From NCBI GenBank assembly GCA_001579985.1, contig LRSR01002825.1, positions 1 through 26,256 on the forward strand: 26,256 bases of DNA, in the 5' to 3' direction. The notes under the pieces were generated by a model. That model saw only the letters and a program-made list of their open reading frames with translations, did not search any database and was not told where the DNA came from. Made by a program: the position numbers and the translations under genes. The DNA comes from Hypsibius dujardini (lineage: Eukaryota; Tardigrada; Eutardigrada; Parachela; Hypsibiidae). This document shows, piece by piece, positions 1 through 10,700 of the stretch (the first letter of the stretch is position 1; each line of letters begins with the position of its first letter).

Positions 1-117
1 ATTGCGCAAACACACACAGGCAGTAAATTGTAGCATCCGACTACCGAGTTAAAATTTTCTAAATTTTCCGACCTGAAATTGGACTCTTAATATTCACAAA
101 GAGCTGTTTTTGTTGCA

Positions 118-306
118 GATAACATGTGCAACCTTGACAAGATGTATGCCACGAAGGAAAAACTGCCGTTGCCCAAACCATACGACGAAATGTGGCATAA
201 GATTCAAATGATAATTGACGGCTTTCATTTGGACAATCACGTCAATCACAAATGCCACACTTTCCAAATTGAACAGGGCCTTGTTCTCGACAAGCAATAT
301 TTTTAA
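118..306 (+). pseudogene. Fragment of a transposase-like protein from a DNA transposon
   Basis: A 60-codon open frame from the ATG at 124 is preceded by an acceptor-like TTGTTGCAG ending near 118. It reads NMCNLDKMYATKEKLPLPKP followed by a segment with W-H-K-I and then IIDGFHLDNHVNHKC. The arrangement MCNLD, LPLP, a tryptophan, and (I/V)IDxxHLxNHxxxxC is one I associate from memory with transposon-encoded proteins found in many copies in invertebrate genomes. That is recollection, not a search. The frame stops at 306, and I could not follow the expected downstream Cys/Trp-rich part in any frame of the next few hundred bases. It is therefore best read as a decayed piece of a plain DNA transposon. 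It could instead be one exon of a domesticated gene whose other exons lie outside the window. Confidence 0.4.
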
Positions 307-309
307 AAA

Positions 310-1672
310 TTATATTAGGGGAATAGATTCTCAACAAAAAAGTTTGGCCGACATGTGAGAATGGCACTGGCAAATGATCCCTATTGAGTCATTTACCTTA
401 TGGTCCTCGGATGGGGTATCCGCGTCAGACGTACCGAAGCTAGAAACATTTGGACCGACAACAACGGTACGGACGCACGGCACAGCATCTACAGTACCCC
501 ACGAAAATCATAGAGCACATTTAGGCATGGGTACTATAGATAAAGCCTCATAGGCGAGGTACAAAATGGCTTACCTATAGCTGGGTTAACCGACAAGATC
601 GTAAGTAGTAGTACACAAAGGTGCAGCATCTTTACGTGACATCCCATTCCGACAACAAATACGTAATACGTCAACTGTTACATCAATTCCACCTCATCTG
701 TGTGCTGCATGAAGTTTTGTGTGACTGCACGCTTTATGATAAGCACAACAACGTCGCTTACTGCTATCAGCCGTTTTAACAACGCGCCGTGATTATCTTC
801 TATCCAAACCGTGTTAACCGATCCATGGCTGTGCAACAGTTGGAGGATGTAGGGCTGTGGTCAAATTACTTTCCATCCAAACCGTGTTTACCGGTTTATG
901 TTTGTGCAAGAGATGGCGAATGTAAGGCTGTACTTAAATTATTTTCCCAACAGCAAACCAGCCCAATTCTGATAGCGCATACCCATTTTGAAAATGGCTC
1001 AAGATAAAGTATATCTCAGATGTCTTGTTCGGTCCGTTTAGACTGTTGTACTTGTATAATATGGGTATTAAAAGCTCGCTTATTTTGCAGCGTTTATGGC
1101 GCTATTGAAAACTCGCTAATCTCCCTGGTTTCGAAGATAAGCGAAAAAAGCAACAAAGGGGCTCCTTTTCTCAATTATTCTCTCGCTAATTATATGCATC
1201 TGTTTACGAACTGGTTCATTTAGCTGGGACTAGCAAAGAGAACACAGCTTCACTAGGGCAAGAACGGAGATTTTCCTACTCAATCGGAGTGGGTTTTTAC
1301 AAATACCTATACATATATCATGATTTTACATTGGGGTCTGGGATTAGAAATCCCATTCTCAGTTTCAGAAAAAAATAAAGAAGAACAAATTCCCCATTAC
1401 TTTCTGTTATAGCCCGGGCTTTATTAATTGATGCATCATCCACGTTTTCGAAGTTTCAATTTTTTTGATCCCTTTTTTAATGATGGCGACGTGATTAATT
1501 ATAACAAGTGATTAATTCATTTGGATATTTTTCGTTATCAATTTCAAAGTAACACAAACCGCAACAGTTTTTCATATCGGATATTTACTAAGATGTAAAA
1601 TTAGTATAAAAAGTGACCTGAACGGTCGCTCTTTAAACACACCCCCTGACCGACCCATTCCATCACATATCC
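310..1672. other. Gene-poor stretch with a diverged ~73-bp tandem duplication
   Basis: No gene is supported here. At about 798-870 and 871-943 there are two diverged copies of a unit containing ATCCAAACCGTGTT.ACCG followed by similar GGCTGT...AAATTA segments. The period is about 73 bp, which is not a multiple of three, so it is unlikely to be a protein repeat. A 55-codon frame without an ATG runs from about 612 to 780 (contains QLLHQFHLICVLHEV) and may be more of the transposon relic upstream, but I do not recognise it. The remainder is AT-rich. A TTTATT at 1420-1425 is the reverse complement of a poly(A) signal and may serve the minus-strand gene ending at 1673. Confidence 0.4.
1420..1425 (-). 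terminator. Poly(A) signal AATAAA on the minus strand
   Basis: TTTATT on the plus strand reads AATAAA on the minus strand, about 250 bp beyond the stop of the minus-strand exon ending at 1673. It is the nearest canonical signal in the correct orientation. No transcript evidence is available. Confidence 0.3.
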
Positions 1673-1941
1673 CTACTGCAGCGACGAAAGAATGTTCACC
1701 AGATCGTTGGCAAGGGACTCCTTCACAGCTGCGCATGCCGGGCCAGTGTCATGATTCGTAACGACCGTCTGAATCGTCGTAATATTCTTGGTGATCTGCA
1801 CAATGACGCTCAACCACTTGTCGGGGTTTGTCACGTCAGCGTTGCCCAACGCGGTTAGAAGGACGGCGGCCACGGCCGAACCCAGGTGCTGAACTTGCTG
1901 ATGATACAGCTTTGTAATAGATGGAAAATCGGCGTAATTCT
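1673..1941 (-). CDS. Terminal exon of an unrecognised alpha-helical protein
   Basis: On the minus strand a good acceptor (ACCCCGTCCGCAG) at about 1942-1954 opens into 88 codons ending at a TAG (1673-1675). The first two bases complete a codon begun in an upstream exon, so the preceding intron is phase 2. The peptide begins NYADFPSITKLYHQQVQHLG and continues with A/V/L-rich stretches and regularly spaced charged residues, indicating amphipathic helices. One cysteine follows the motif NHDTGPAC. A canonical AATAAA on this strand (plus 1420-1425) lies about 250 bp past the stop. A globin-like helix was considered because of HLGSAVAAVLL, but the P-to-H spacing is too short and no proximal histidine is visible, so no family is assigned. 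The upstream exons were not found in the repeat-rich DNA above 1941. Confidence 0.5.
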
Positions 1942-2010
1942 CTGCGGACGGGGTTTTACTTACTTAGGATCACTTCATCGGGAGACTTAGTTACATGAAG
2001 TCAATTTTCA

Positions 2011-2457
2011 ACCGATTCCATTGAAATCAAACCGTTTGATCCTAGAATTTGTCGATTAATTTGAATCCGAAAATAAACCTCCGGGATTTGAAGAACAAAA
2101 TCAGAATTGGGGGTGATCCTAAAGGATCAGGCAGAAAAAAAATTTCCATTGCGTTTCTGTCACATCAGCATGATTTTTTTCTAATTTTTTAAAACGGCAT
2201 TTCTCTAACTATTCCTGATGTCACTGATCTGAACAGTTCACGTTTAGAATCTCAAGCATAGTTTCGGCGCCAAAAAATGATTAATTAGGAAACCGATTTC
2301 ATTTAAATCAAATCGTTTGATCCTAGAATTCGTCGATTTATTTGAATCCAGAAATAAGCTTCCGGGATTTGAAAAACGAAATCAGAATTGTGGGTGATCC
2401 TAAAGGATCAGGCAGAAAATTGTTTTCCATTGGGTTTTTGTCACATCTTGATGTGAC
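2011..2457. repeat. Two-copy tandem duplication, period ~281 bp, with palindromic core
   Basis: A segment of about 165 bp at 2011-2176 recurs at 2292-2457. It starts ACCGATTCCATTGAAATC in the first copy and ACCGATTTCATTTAAATC in the second, and both run through a shared CGTTTGATCCTAGAATT and CCGGGATTTGAA to GTCACATC. Each copy contains the inverted repeat TGATCCTAAAGGATCA near its middle (about 2114 and 2396). Identity looks like 85-90% by eye, with a few indels. The second copy also carries an open frame (MNPEISFRDLKNEIRI), but the homologous frame in the first copy does not behave as coding, so I treat both as non-coding repeat. It could be a pair of old transposon ends or a short local duplication. 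Confidence 0.6.
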
Positions 2458-3442
2458 AGACCGACCTATCAAGACAAAAATGCATTATTTAAACAGACAT
2501 ACCATACATGGTTCATATGATTTGCATACCCAAGGAGGACAAGTAAACAATACATCAGCAGCGCCATGATTAGGAAACAAATTGCGTACACACTGTTTAA
2601 AAATTTGTTATTTACTTTAAATAATAAATCGTATGGGACCATACAAGTAAAGAAAAAAATTGACAGAGGATCGCTCGTAGAATTTATTTTACATTTAATA
2701 TGCTGGATAAATCCAGCATTCAAGTAGCTAGCACAAAATACGCGGGTCTGGTTTTTATGATCGGTTATTATGCAAAACAAAAAGAATCGATTGTTATTCT
2801 TGCGCCTATATAATATTTGCTAAAGGGTTTATTTAATGTTACATTTATTATAGACACGTACGGTAGCAACGAGCGAAAGGGTCCGTTGTGTGACCTTGAG
2901 CGTCGGAATACAAAAAAATTCAAACGGTCACAATATGAACGACTATATGCAGTTTCATCATAAGCAAACCAACAACCAAAACATATCGCGACCGGACAAA
3001 TAAGCCTGTATCCGTCTGGTAACAGCAACAGCCGTCGACAACAGAATCCGTAGGTGGTCTTTGTGTTGGACGGCGAATGTCTGCGGTTACAGTGAAGGCC
3101 TGGGTCTGAACGGTAGTTTGTCAGTTCGTTGCCAGGTGGGTGGTATAGTCTACAAACGACTCTGCATGCACACCTTGTGGGGCCGTCAAGCGTACAGTGT
3201 GAGGTATTAATAATTAACGCTTAATGTTGCTATTGCAATGCTGTAATTGCAGCTTGCTGTAAATTGTTCGGAAAGTTAGAAACGTCTCTGACACCACAAA
3301 CTTTGTGTGAGCATTAAAAGACGAGCGGAATATATGTGAACGGACATTTTTCTTTTTTCGATATAAACTATTTAGCATTTAACAGCATCATTAATGATAG
3401 AATTGCTTTAATGAAAGGTCAACGTAAACAGACATTGCATGT
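2457..3442. other. Intergenic stretch with a long unassigned minus-strand open frame (2768-3220)
   Basis: No gene is firmly supported. On the minus strand one frame stays open for about 150 codons from 3220 to 2768. Its first half is cysteine-rich (HCTLDGPTRCACRVVCRLYH, later GLHC and FCC) and its second half is AT-rich and less protein-like. It has no ATG near its start and no convincing acceptor. The opposite strand is also open for about 69 codons over roughly 3006-3212, which weakens the case for either. It is recorded as a possible exon only. Confidence 0.2.
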
Positions 3443-4403
3443 CTAAGTCGGGCGGAATTGGTTAGATGGCGGATTGACTAGCAGCTCACCGTTCTCAAAG
3501 CCCCGCAGAATAACCAGCTGCTTAATAACATCCGAAGTACGCATTACCTTAAACTCATCACTTTTCGAAAGTAAATATACATGTGGAATAGAAACTTTGC
3601 TGGTACCGACACGCAGGGGCGAAGCACCTGTTTGAACTAGACGAACTCCATTCGCAAATTTCTCTAGCACTTGAGAACCGTTGAAACTGATTACAACGAT
3701 CAGCGCTTCTATAATGTAGGCTTCGCCAAATCTCTTGTATTTAGGTTTTCTTTCCATCTAAAAAAAGCAAACGTACTTGATCGTTATATCTTCAATCAAG
3801 GCGTACTTCTTTGTAAATAAATAATTTTTTTTATTTAAATACCTTCAGTGATGCGTTTTGGATATCTAATATTGTCGAACCAGAATTTATTGCATAAATG
3901 TAAAATACAAAACGTATGATACTTACACAAAATTCGTTATCGTTACTTGTTTTTGGACTTTACGATTCTCACTTGTAATATACAACAAAGGCAATTCTCC
4001 TTGAATTCCTTGCGGGCACAGAGCTTGATTAAAGCTTATGTTTGCACACGGTTCTGCGGCACACACTGTCTGAATGGTGGAATAGGCGGCAGCTTTACTT
4101 AGAATTACGCAATCGCCTTCCTGTCTGTCCAGTACTTTCACTTGATTGCTGCCTTTAGATGATGTGTGATCTCTTTGCTCGATACGTTTGATCAGTGATC
4201 GCTCCCCTTTCAACGCTTACTTTATTATAAACTTTCTAAGAAATTTGTACGGCTTTGTAAATCGCAGCTCGGGAAGTGATCTCTGAAACTGAAGGTATCC
4301 ATAATTGCCATTCCGCATTTGTTTGTAACTTATAAACTTGTCTCCTGTTGGCTGTAGGTAATGCAGGTCTTGGGCTCTGTATTTCATGTAGTTTTTGTTG
4401 TGC
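3443..4403 (-). CDS. Unrecognised multi-exon minus-strand gene (3' part, four exons)
   Basis: I assemble four exons on the minus strand: 4403-4221 (acceptor GAGTGCAG, donor GTAAGCG), 4124-3973 (acceptor CTGGACAG, donor GTGAGA), a 23-nt micro-exon 3865-3843 (acceptor ACAATATTAG, donor GTATTT), and 3757-3443 (acceptor CTTTTTTTAG) ending at a stop. All junction phases agree, giving about 223 residues from an incomplete N-terminus. The first exon reads HNKNYMKYRAQDLHYLQPTG and is rich in aromatic and basic residues. The second is Cys-rich (EGDCVILS, TVCAAEPCANISF, ALCPQG). The last contains a hydrophobic beta-like stretch AYIIEALIVVISFNG and later IPHVYLLSKSDEF. The last motif is faintly like a protease-associated (PA) domain edge, but I do not claim it. 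An alternative donor at 3926 (GTAAGT) would extend the second exon to 3927 and change the ending, so the splice pattern is uncertain. Confidence 0.35.
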
Positions 4404-4477
4404 CTGCACTCAGTGTTAATTATTTTGCTAATTTATGAGCGCTGATCAGCTTGTATAATTATCTTGAGTTAATGTAA

Positions 4478-4765
4478 ATCGTTCCCTCTGTCTGCATGTC
4501 TGTCTCTCTGACTGGCTGGCTGTTTTCTGCCTGTCTGCCTGTCTGCCTGTCTGTCTGTCATTGCGTGTTTGTCTGCCTGTCTGTCTCTTTGTCTGTTTAT
4601 CTCTTTGAATATCCCTTCCCCCGCGTGTCTGTTTATCTGTCTGTCAGTCCTTCTGTTTTGTCTGTTCTGTTCTGTCATTGCGCGTTTGCCTGCCTGTCTA
4701 TTTGTTAGTCTGTTTATCTGTCTGAATATCCCTTCCCCCCGCATGTCTGTTCATATATCTGTTTC
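4478..4765. repeat. CTGT/CTGC minisatellite with ~119-bp higher-order unit
   Basis: The stretch is built of tetranucleotides CTGT, CTGC and TTGT. Above this is a longer unit: a block from about 4559 (TTGCGTGTTTGTCTGCCTGT) through GAATATCCCTTCCCCCGCGTG recurs about 119 bp later from 4678 (TTGCGCGTTTGCCTGCCTGT) through GAATATCCCTTCCCCCCGCATG. Open frames on both strands across it are low-complexity (Arg/Gln/Asp or Ser/Val/Cys/Leu) and are a by-product of the repeat. Confidence 0.85.
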
Positions 4766-4903
4766 ATGAAATGTTAATTCTAGTTCAGGAGAATATTGGC
4801 AATAACGTTGACTCGAGTTCCTTGGACGAACGTACGTACGCTCTGATTTCCTTGGATTTGGTTTGGTTACGAACTTAATTAGATCTCACTTATTTCTTTG
4901 CAG

Positions 4904-5941
4904 AAAAAGAAGATATCCTCAGCTATGACCAGTCATTAAAATTGTGCATACCAAGAAAGGGCCCAAGAAGCCCGAAAAGCTTGGTAACAATAATTTATGT
5001 ACCTCTAATGATGCTTTAAAATTATCAAGGGGGCTTTCGACGAGACAGTATAACTGCAGGGTTACTTCAAGTACAGCATCAGTGTTATGTATTTTCTAAT
5101 CCATTTGTCCTGTTTTAATTTTTTTAGACATACAAAACCTAAAATTAAAGAAATAACAATAATGATATAAGCCTCCAAAATGACCCATTCGACAGCATTC
5201 TGTTTAGTTAAAGTTTTGTTTCTCATCAAGGAATTTGTAAGTCCGAAAAAATAGGCACTCTGTCACCTCTGATGTCATTTTATTTCAATTTACAGAAATT
5301 GTCGGTGTGGATTTTTCGTTTCGAACGAACCGGATACTGTGGACCTATCGACTTCGAAGAATATCGGCACCGCGGATGCTCCAGTGTGGGTTAGTCGTGG
5401 AGGTCTCATGTCACTGGAGAATGAATCGGACTTTAAAAGAGTACGGTACCAAATTGTTGTGGAAATTGCTGATCGCACCTGCTGATATCATTCGAGTTCG
5501 CGCGGTGAAACAAGGATCTGTCGGATTTGCTAAGCTGTTTGGCAGCAAGTGCATCAAGGTACTCTATAGTAAGATATCCAACTGAAACTATTAACGGCTC
5601 ATTTTGCATTTTGCACGAGTAATTTTTTAAGGCTTTTTCCAAAATACTGACTAACGTTAACACATTTCTACGATTCAGATACTATGAGAGAAGCTATAAT
5701 TGAAACTATAATTGGAACTGTATTGATAGCATCTTAAGTTTTTGAAATTATCTATATAATATTTATTTTTGAAGAATCTATTATTATCTAAATGACCATC
5801 CCCGTAAATAAATTGAAATTCCTTAGCCCAACGTTTCTCGCTACAGGTCAGCTATCCATCGTCCGAAACAACACTCGGGAATATTTGCACACTAAGTGGG
5901 ACCGAGAAATGCCAACGAAGAAGCATCTCAGGAGAGTGTAG
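4904..5941 (+). other. Exon-like patches of unresolved gene or relic
   Basis: Three plus-strand stretches have good acceptors and open frames: 4904-4983 (after TTCTTTGCAG, KEDILSYDQSLKLCIPRKGP, donor GTAACA), 5296-5558 (after CAATTTACAG, donor GTACTC), and 5847-5941 (after TCGCTACAG, reading QLSIVRNNTREYLHTKWDRE and ending in TAG). In the middle patch two frames are attractive. One has RCGFFVSNEPDTVDLSTSKN and then an acidic stretch, but stops internally. Another is open throughout. I could not find one set of junctions in which the reading phases agree across all three patches. This may be a host gene with splice sites I misjudge, or a decayed one. No family is recognised. Confidence 0.2.
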
Positions 5942-6165
5942 TGCAAGGCCTTCAATGACCGGATGCGTCCTTCGTATTCTTACGATAAATGATATCCTTA
6001 GTTTGCTTTACTAACGATATTTATTGCCTTTTATAGTAAGCATCGAGTTGTGCTTTAGACTTCATCTTCATGGTCATGTTGGACACGCCCAACAAGTCCC
6101 CATATCCAATCATGATAGTTCTTTAACTCACGAGTATCATACTTAGTTTGTAACTCTGTCCACTC

Positions 6166-6296
6166 TATTAACCCTATTCTGATGTATGTGCCATTTACCT
6201 TCATTTCTATAGTTAAAACTTTACTATATANTATTAACCCTATTCTGATGTATGTGCCATTTACCTTCATTTCTATAGTTAAAACTTTACTATATA
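6166..6296. repeat. Perfect 65-bp direct repeat flanking one N (probable assembly seam)
   Basis: Positions 6166-6230 and 6232-6296 look identical (both begin TATTAACCCTATTCTGATG and end ACTTTACTATATA) and are separated only by the single ambiguous base at 6231. Two exact copies abutting a lone N is the pattern left when two contig ends sharing an overlap are joined without merging. The duplication is therefore probably not biological, and the mirrored open frames crossing it are artefacts. Confidence 0.75.
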
Positions 6297-7673
6297 ATAA
6301 TGTGTTTTATTATTTCTACGGCAGTTCTACTTCTTCTTTCCTTTCTTCCAGTTTATTTCTCTAACGGTCTTTACTATCAGTCTAATAAACTTGTTAACTA
6401 TCCAACTGACGGTTGGTAGACCTAACAGTCACTACATACTGCTTTTTTAACCCATCAAGTGTCTCTAATACGCGTCGGCAAAGTGTTTTCGCACCTGACA
6501 TATAAATAATGTAAATGTAATGCATTCGTCGTGACACGTATAAAACTTTTTAATGCGAAAAAATGGAAAAAATGTTACGTATTTGTCTATTTTTTTCCGG
6601 ATCGGTTATGAGTTTTTACGGACAAAGTTTATCACCCGGCAAATTCAAGACAAAATATTTCAAGCACAATTGTCCGCAGGGTAAAAAATGTCCGGAACAG
6701 ACATCTAATGTACTAAATTAAGGGTTACATTTTTGTCCGGGAAGATATCCCGCAGAAAGTGTGGATTTTTATTCGTGCCGAATTCGGCACATACAAAAAT
6801 TTGTATTAGGGTTTGCATTTGTCTATACTCGTATACTCCTGTAGCTCTGTTTGGAGATGTGGCAGTACCGGCATTATATCTGTACATCATGCAACTTTCA
6901 TTTTTTAGCTTTCTTTTCTTGACGGACCGTATGTACAAAAAAACGTGTTTATTTTTCAGCTACTATAAAGTAACAAATGGCAAACCGAATCAGTTAGTTA
7001 TGATGAGAAGGTGGAGGCTCTGTAGAGCTGAGCTTTATTTTTTTAGTCGTGTTTCCGGCGCCTTATTGCGAGAGTTTCTTCTGAGCATGCTCAAGCTTGA
7101 ACTTTAATTTGTTATCGTTTTAATTAATCAATATGAGCGTCTGTAATTGCATGTCTCAAAATAAGCAGACAAAACACGTTCTGACGTCTGCGACGACGCG
7201 CCGATCAAATTGCGTTTATTCCCGTAAACATTTACGAAATGCAAAACTGGAAAAATCCTGATTTTTCTTAACCTCTGTAATAATTGGTAAACTGTCGATT
7301 AATATGAAAACTATCATTATAGAACCATCAATGCTTCGATATTTTGGTACCATGCCCCAGCTATCTTCTTTCAGTTAAAGGAAAGATACGGTTACTAATG
7401 AAATATTTGATTACTGAATACTTCGATCGTATCTTTAGACCATGAACGGAAATCGAATTGTTAATGGCCACTGACAATTCTATCACGAAGGACTTGTAGT
7501 TCATCCATCTCACAAAGGAATTGCAGTTTAATGAATCCGGAATAAATCCCATGGGGCAATCAGCGAAAGTTCTACGTGAGAAACAGACATTCCGCAATTC
7601 AGAAGTCCTTACTTTATTCCCTTGTCCAAGATGTAAATACTCAATTGTCTTTTAAAAAATAATTTCTACGTCA
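6297..7673. other. Intergenic stretch upstream of the receptor cluster
   Basis: I see no convincing gene in this AT-rich stretch. A perfect 16-bp palindrome GTGCCGAATTCGGCAC lies at 6775-6790. TGTCCG/CGGACA words recur at about 6620-6740 without forming a clear terminal repeat. Open frames at 6733-7107 (+) and 7361-7597 (-) have no flanking splice signals or recognisable motifs. The last 70 bp before the receptor start contain TTTATT and TTTTAAAAAATAA tracts but no clear core promoter. Confidence 0.4.
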
Positions 7674-7709
7674 ATGCCAAAAGCAACCTCGGTCAAGGAT
7701 AAAACCGCC

Positions 7710-10700
7710 ATGTTCTCCAGGGGAGTGCTTCATTGTTTTGTGACTTGCATTACTCTGCTAGAGATTATTATTGGTTGTAACGCTTCAGCCCGACATATCG
7801 AGATCATTACCATCTTACCGTACAATTTTACCGTTGATCTAATTGACGTGGCTCCAGCTATGGATATTGCTCTGGACAAGGCCCAGGCTGTCCATCAAAA
7901 TAAACTCAACATTACTATGAAACATCTCTTCAACCCTTCATGGCGTAGCTGTGACGAGGTCGCATCACAGAGTGTATCGATGCTTTCGGAGTATGTGTAC
8001 AACAGTAAGCGTTCGGCAGATTGCTATGCTGTAGTCACAACAGGTAAGGATACTTTATTCAAATGCTAATTTCACTCATTTAGAATTTATTTTAGATTTT
8101 AGATTTTAGAATAAGCGTCTCAGCATCACCTGCACATCAATTTGATAATTATTCTAAGGTTTCCGCTCAGCAGAAATTTCGTCGCCAAAACTAATTCAGT
8201 TAGTTAATAAAAATAGATTAGTTTTGCATTGTTAAACTAATTTCGGTTGTGCTTGAATTTTCATTGACTCTTGGCGACTTTCGCGCAAAAACCAAAAAAT
8301 CAGAAACTACCAATGCGTTCATCGCATCTCATTAGGGGGAGAGCCTAGTTGCATTGTATAGTTTGAAATTACGATGACAGAAGAGTACTTTCTATGCTTT
8401 TCTATGCTAAATACATCTACCTTTGCAACGTATTAATCTCCACATGATGTTTTTGTTTTCTAGGTTGTGCCGACTCTTCTGGAATTGCGAGTTTGGCCAG
8501 AGGTGAGCCTGCCACCCATTTTTCACCCATTCCCCCTCCCCCCCATGTACACACTGTATTCATCTAACTAGTCACCATATAATGGTGGAAATGTTTATCT
8601 TGATTACCCAGGACATGACCGGCTACTGTTGTCAAAGTTTGTGTATTCAGAAGTGTACACCCGTACTTCGTATGCAACCTATTGTGAAACTTGCTTTGCC
8701 GTTGTGATTTGTTTCTTCATTTACAGTTCCTTTGCGAGTAATAGCTTCCTGGATCCCGGCATCGGTTCGCCTACAGCCATTGCCTTGATGGGCACGTACG
8801 TGGGCTACGCTAGGGTAGTCCTGGAAATCATGTCGTATTATTCGTGGTACCACGCAACAATTTTGCTGGAGGGCAAGGCTGTCTCACCCTATTACAAAGG
8901 CTTAGCTGCTCAATTAGTGGCCAGCTCCAGGGCATCGCTTGAACCGTTTCTATTGGAGATATTGACGATTGTAGACAACTCCAATGTGACTATCAAAGCA
9001 GCCCTTGAACACGCCAAATCGAGAAGCAGAGGTCAGACTTTCAAGACCAACCTACAGCACCCTGTAAAATATAGTCACAACCATCTTTAATTGTTAATGA
9101 TTTCAGTGTTAGTATTGCTTAGTATTGGCAAAACCGCTCTAAACATTCTGGTACGTGGCATAGGCATGTTTCAGTTTAGAATAATTGAATAAAATGCTAA
9201 CAATTTTACGCTGTTTTTTGCAGAAACAAGCCCATGACTTGGGTTTGGCTAACGGTGAATACGTGCGTGTATTACAAACACTTGAAACGAGCAATAATGA
9301 CACTGACTTGATTTTATAATCACGCGGTTCCGCTACAGGTCTTCTTCAATGTGCAACCTTCCCAAATGGAAGAGTATGGCACAATCGGACAATTTGCGCA
9401 CCCTTTTGATGACTCGGTATGCAAATGGCTTCTGTGTGGTACCCTGTAGCAGTGACAACTAAATGAAGGAGAGCCCGGGAATCTTGGTTCCCATGGCATT
9501 TAATTTTTGTTCTAAAAAATCTGGCCTGAAGCCGAAATCTGAGCTAAACTTGAGTAGACACTGAAACTTGCCTCTAGATCGCCATAGACTCCATTGTTAA
9601 GGACGTCAAAGAGCTGGCATGAGGCCTCAAAGGCTACTTTGTTAAGGATTTCAGTCTAGTCTTCGTTAGGTCCACTTTTTTTAGAAAATGATGGCCCGGG
9701 TCAATGTTGGGTCCATTTTTCTTGAGACGATTTTCATAGGGGAAATCCAGAATGACTCGGCTTTATAATTTTTTATTATTGTAATAATTGTAATGATTTT
9801 CAAAATTAATTTCAACGGTCAGTATATAAAAGCTTATTTAATATAGTATAATTCTATTATTGAAACTAATTTTATAAACTGATTTTCGAGAGGGATATTA
9901 TAAAAATGTGTTAAAATAAATCATTCTGCCAAAATAAAAATGTTACTGTCAAAGTCAGGAAAAATGGATCTTGCATTGTTTACTCAACTTTAAAATTCTG
10001 TCAAGAAAAGTTGTCATATCCTGACTGATAAAATTAGTTTTGAAAATCATCATAATTATAACTCCACTAAAAAAATATAAAGCGGACACCTTTTGTGTTC
10101 CCCCTCTGAAAATCGTCTTAAGTTAGCATCAGAACTCATCTCGCTCCTGCCCGGTAGTACAAGATACACTGTCGATTGGTGAAGTTTTTGCTAACTGTTT
10201 CTTTTTTGTACAGCTTGCTAGGACATTTCAGTCCTTGTTCTTTGTGACTTACCGTCCCGGAGGTGACGAACTGCGCAAACTCAATTCGGCCATTACAAAG
10301 AGATCTGCCGAGGCGTACAACTTGAGATACGACGAAGGACATCTGGTATGCAGAACTTGCGGTTTATTTTCTGCAAACCAGAACGTGAATAATCCTCTTC
10401 CGACTTAGCCGCTTGATCTACCGCCCATCAAGTCATCATACGAAGCCGTAGAACTCTTTGTAATGGCAGCAACCGCGAGGCCCAATCAGACGGTATGCGG
10501 AGGCCTTGATTTGATACGGACGATGGTGAACAAGACGACGCGATTGTCGACAGGGGATGTCTTCATTTCCGCCGATCGATCGCGCAATCTCGATCTAAAC
10601 ATTTTTGGCTTCAACGTGACAACCAGAACTATGCAGGTAGACCAAGTAGGGTCTACAAATAGCATGGGAGAGGAGTCAAAGATGGCTATTTTTTCATGGG

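Noticed and set aside
2469-2780. Minus-strand 103-codon hydrophobic open frame resembling a membrane protein
   Set aside because: The hydrophobicity comes from AT-rich sequence. There is no acceptor, start context or recognisable motif.
4469-4769. Open frames on both strands (Arg/Gln/Asp-rich and Ser/Val/Cys/Leu-rich) of 66-91 codons
   Set aside because: They are translations of the CTGT/ACAG minisatellite and simply reflect its low complexity.
5307-5663. Overlapping open frames on both strands
   Set aside because: Several frames are open at once, and none joins the flanking exon-like patches in phase. Kept only as an unresolved patch.
6775-6790. GTGCCGAATTCGGCAC as cDNA-library adapter contamination (EcoRI adapter resemblance)
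   Set aside because: It is a perfect natural palindrome embedded in continuous sequence with no vector or cDNA junction on either side.
6733-7107. Plus-strand 124-codon open frame
   Set aside because: Composition is that of translated AT-rich DNA. No start context, motif or splice site supports it.
7361-7597. Minus-strand 78-codon open frame with FADCPMGFIPDSLNCNSF
   Set aside because: No family, no splice signals and no partner exons. It overlaps the expected promoter area of receptor copy 1.
8179-8279. GTCGCCAA ... TTGGCGAC inverted repeat in intron 1 of receptor copy 1
   Set aside because: Only eight bases pair, with no extended arms or target duplication. It is compatible with chance.
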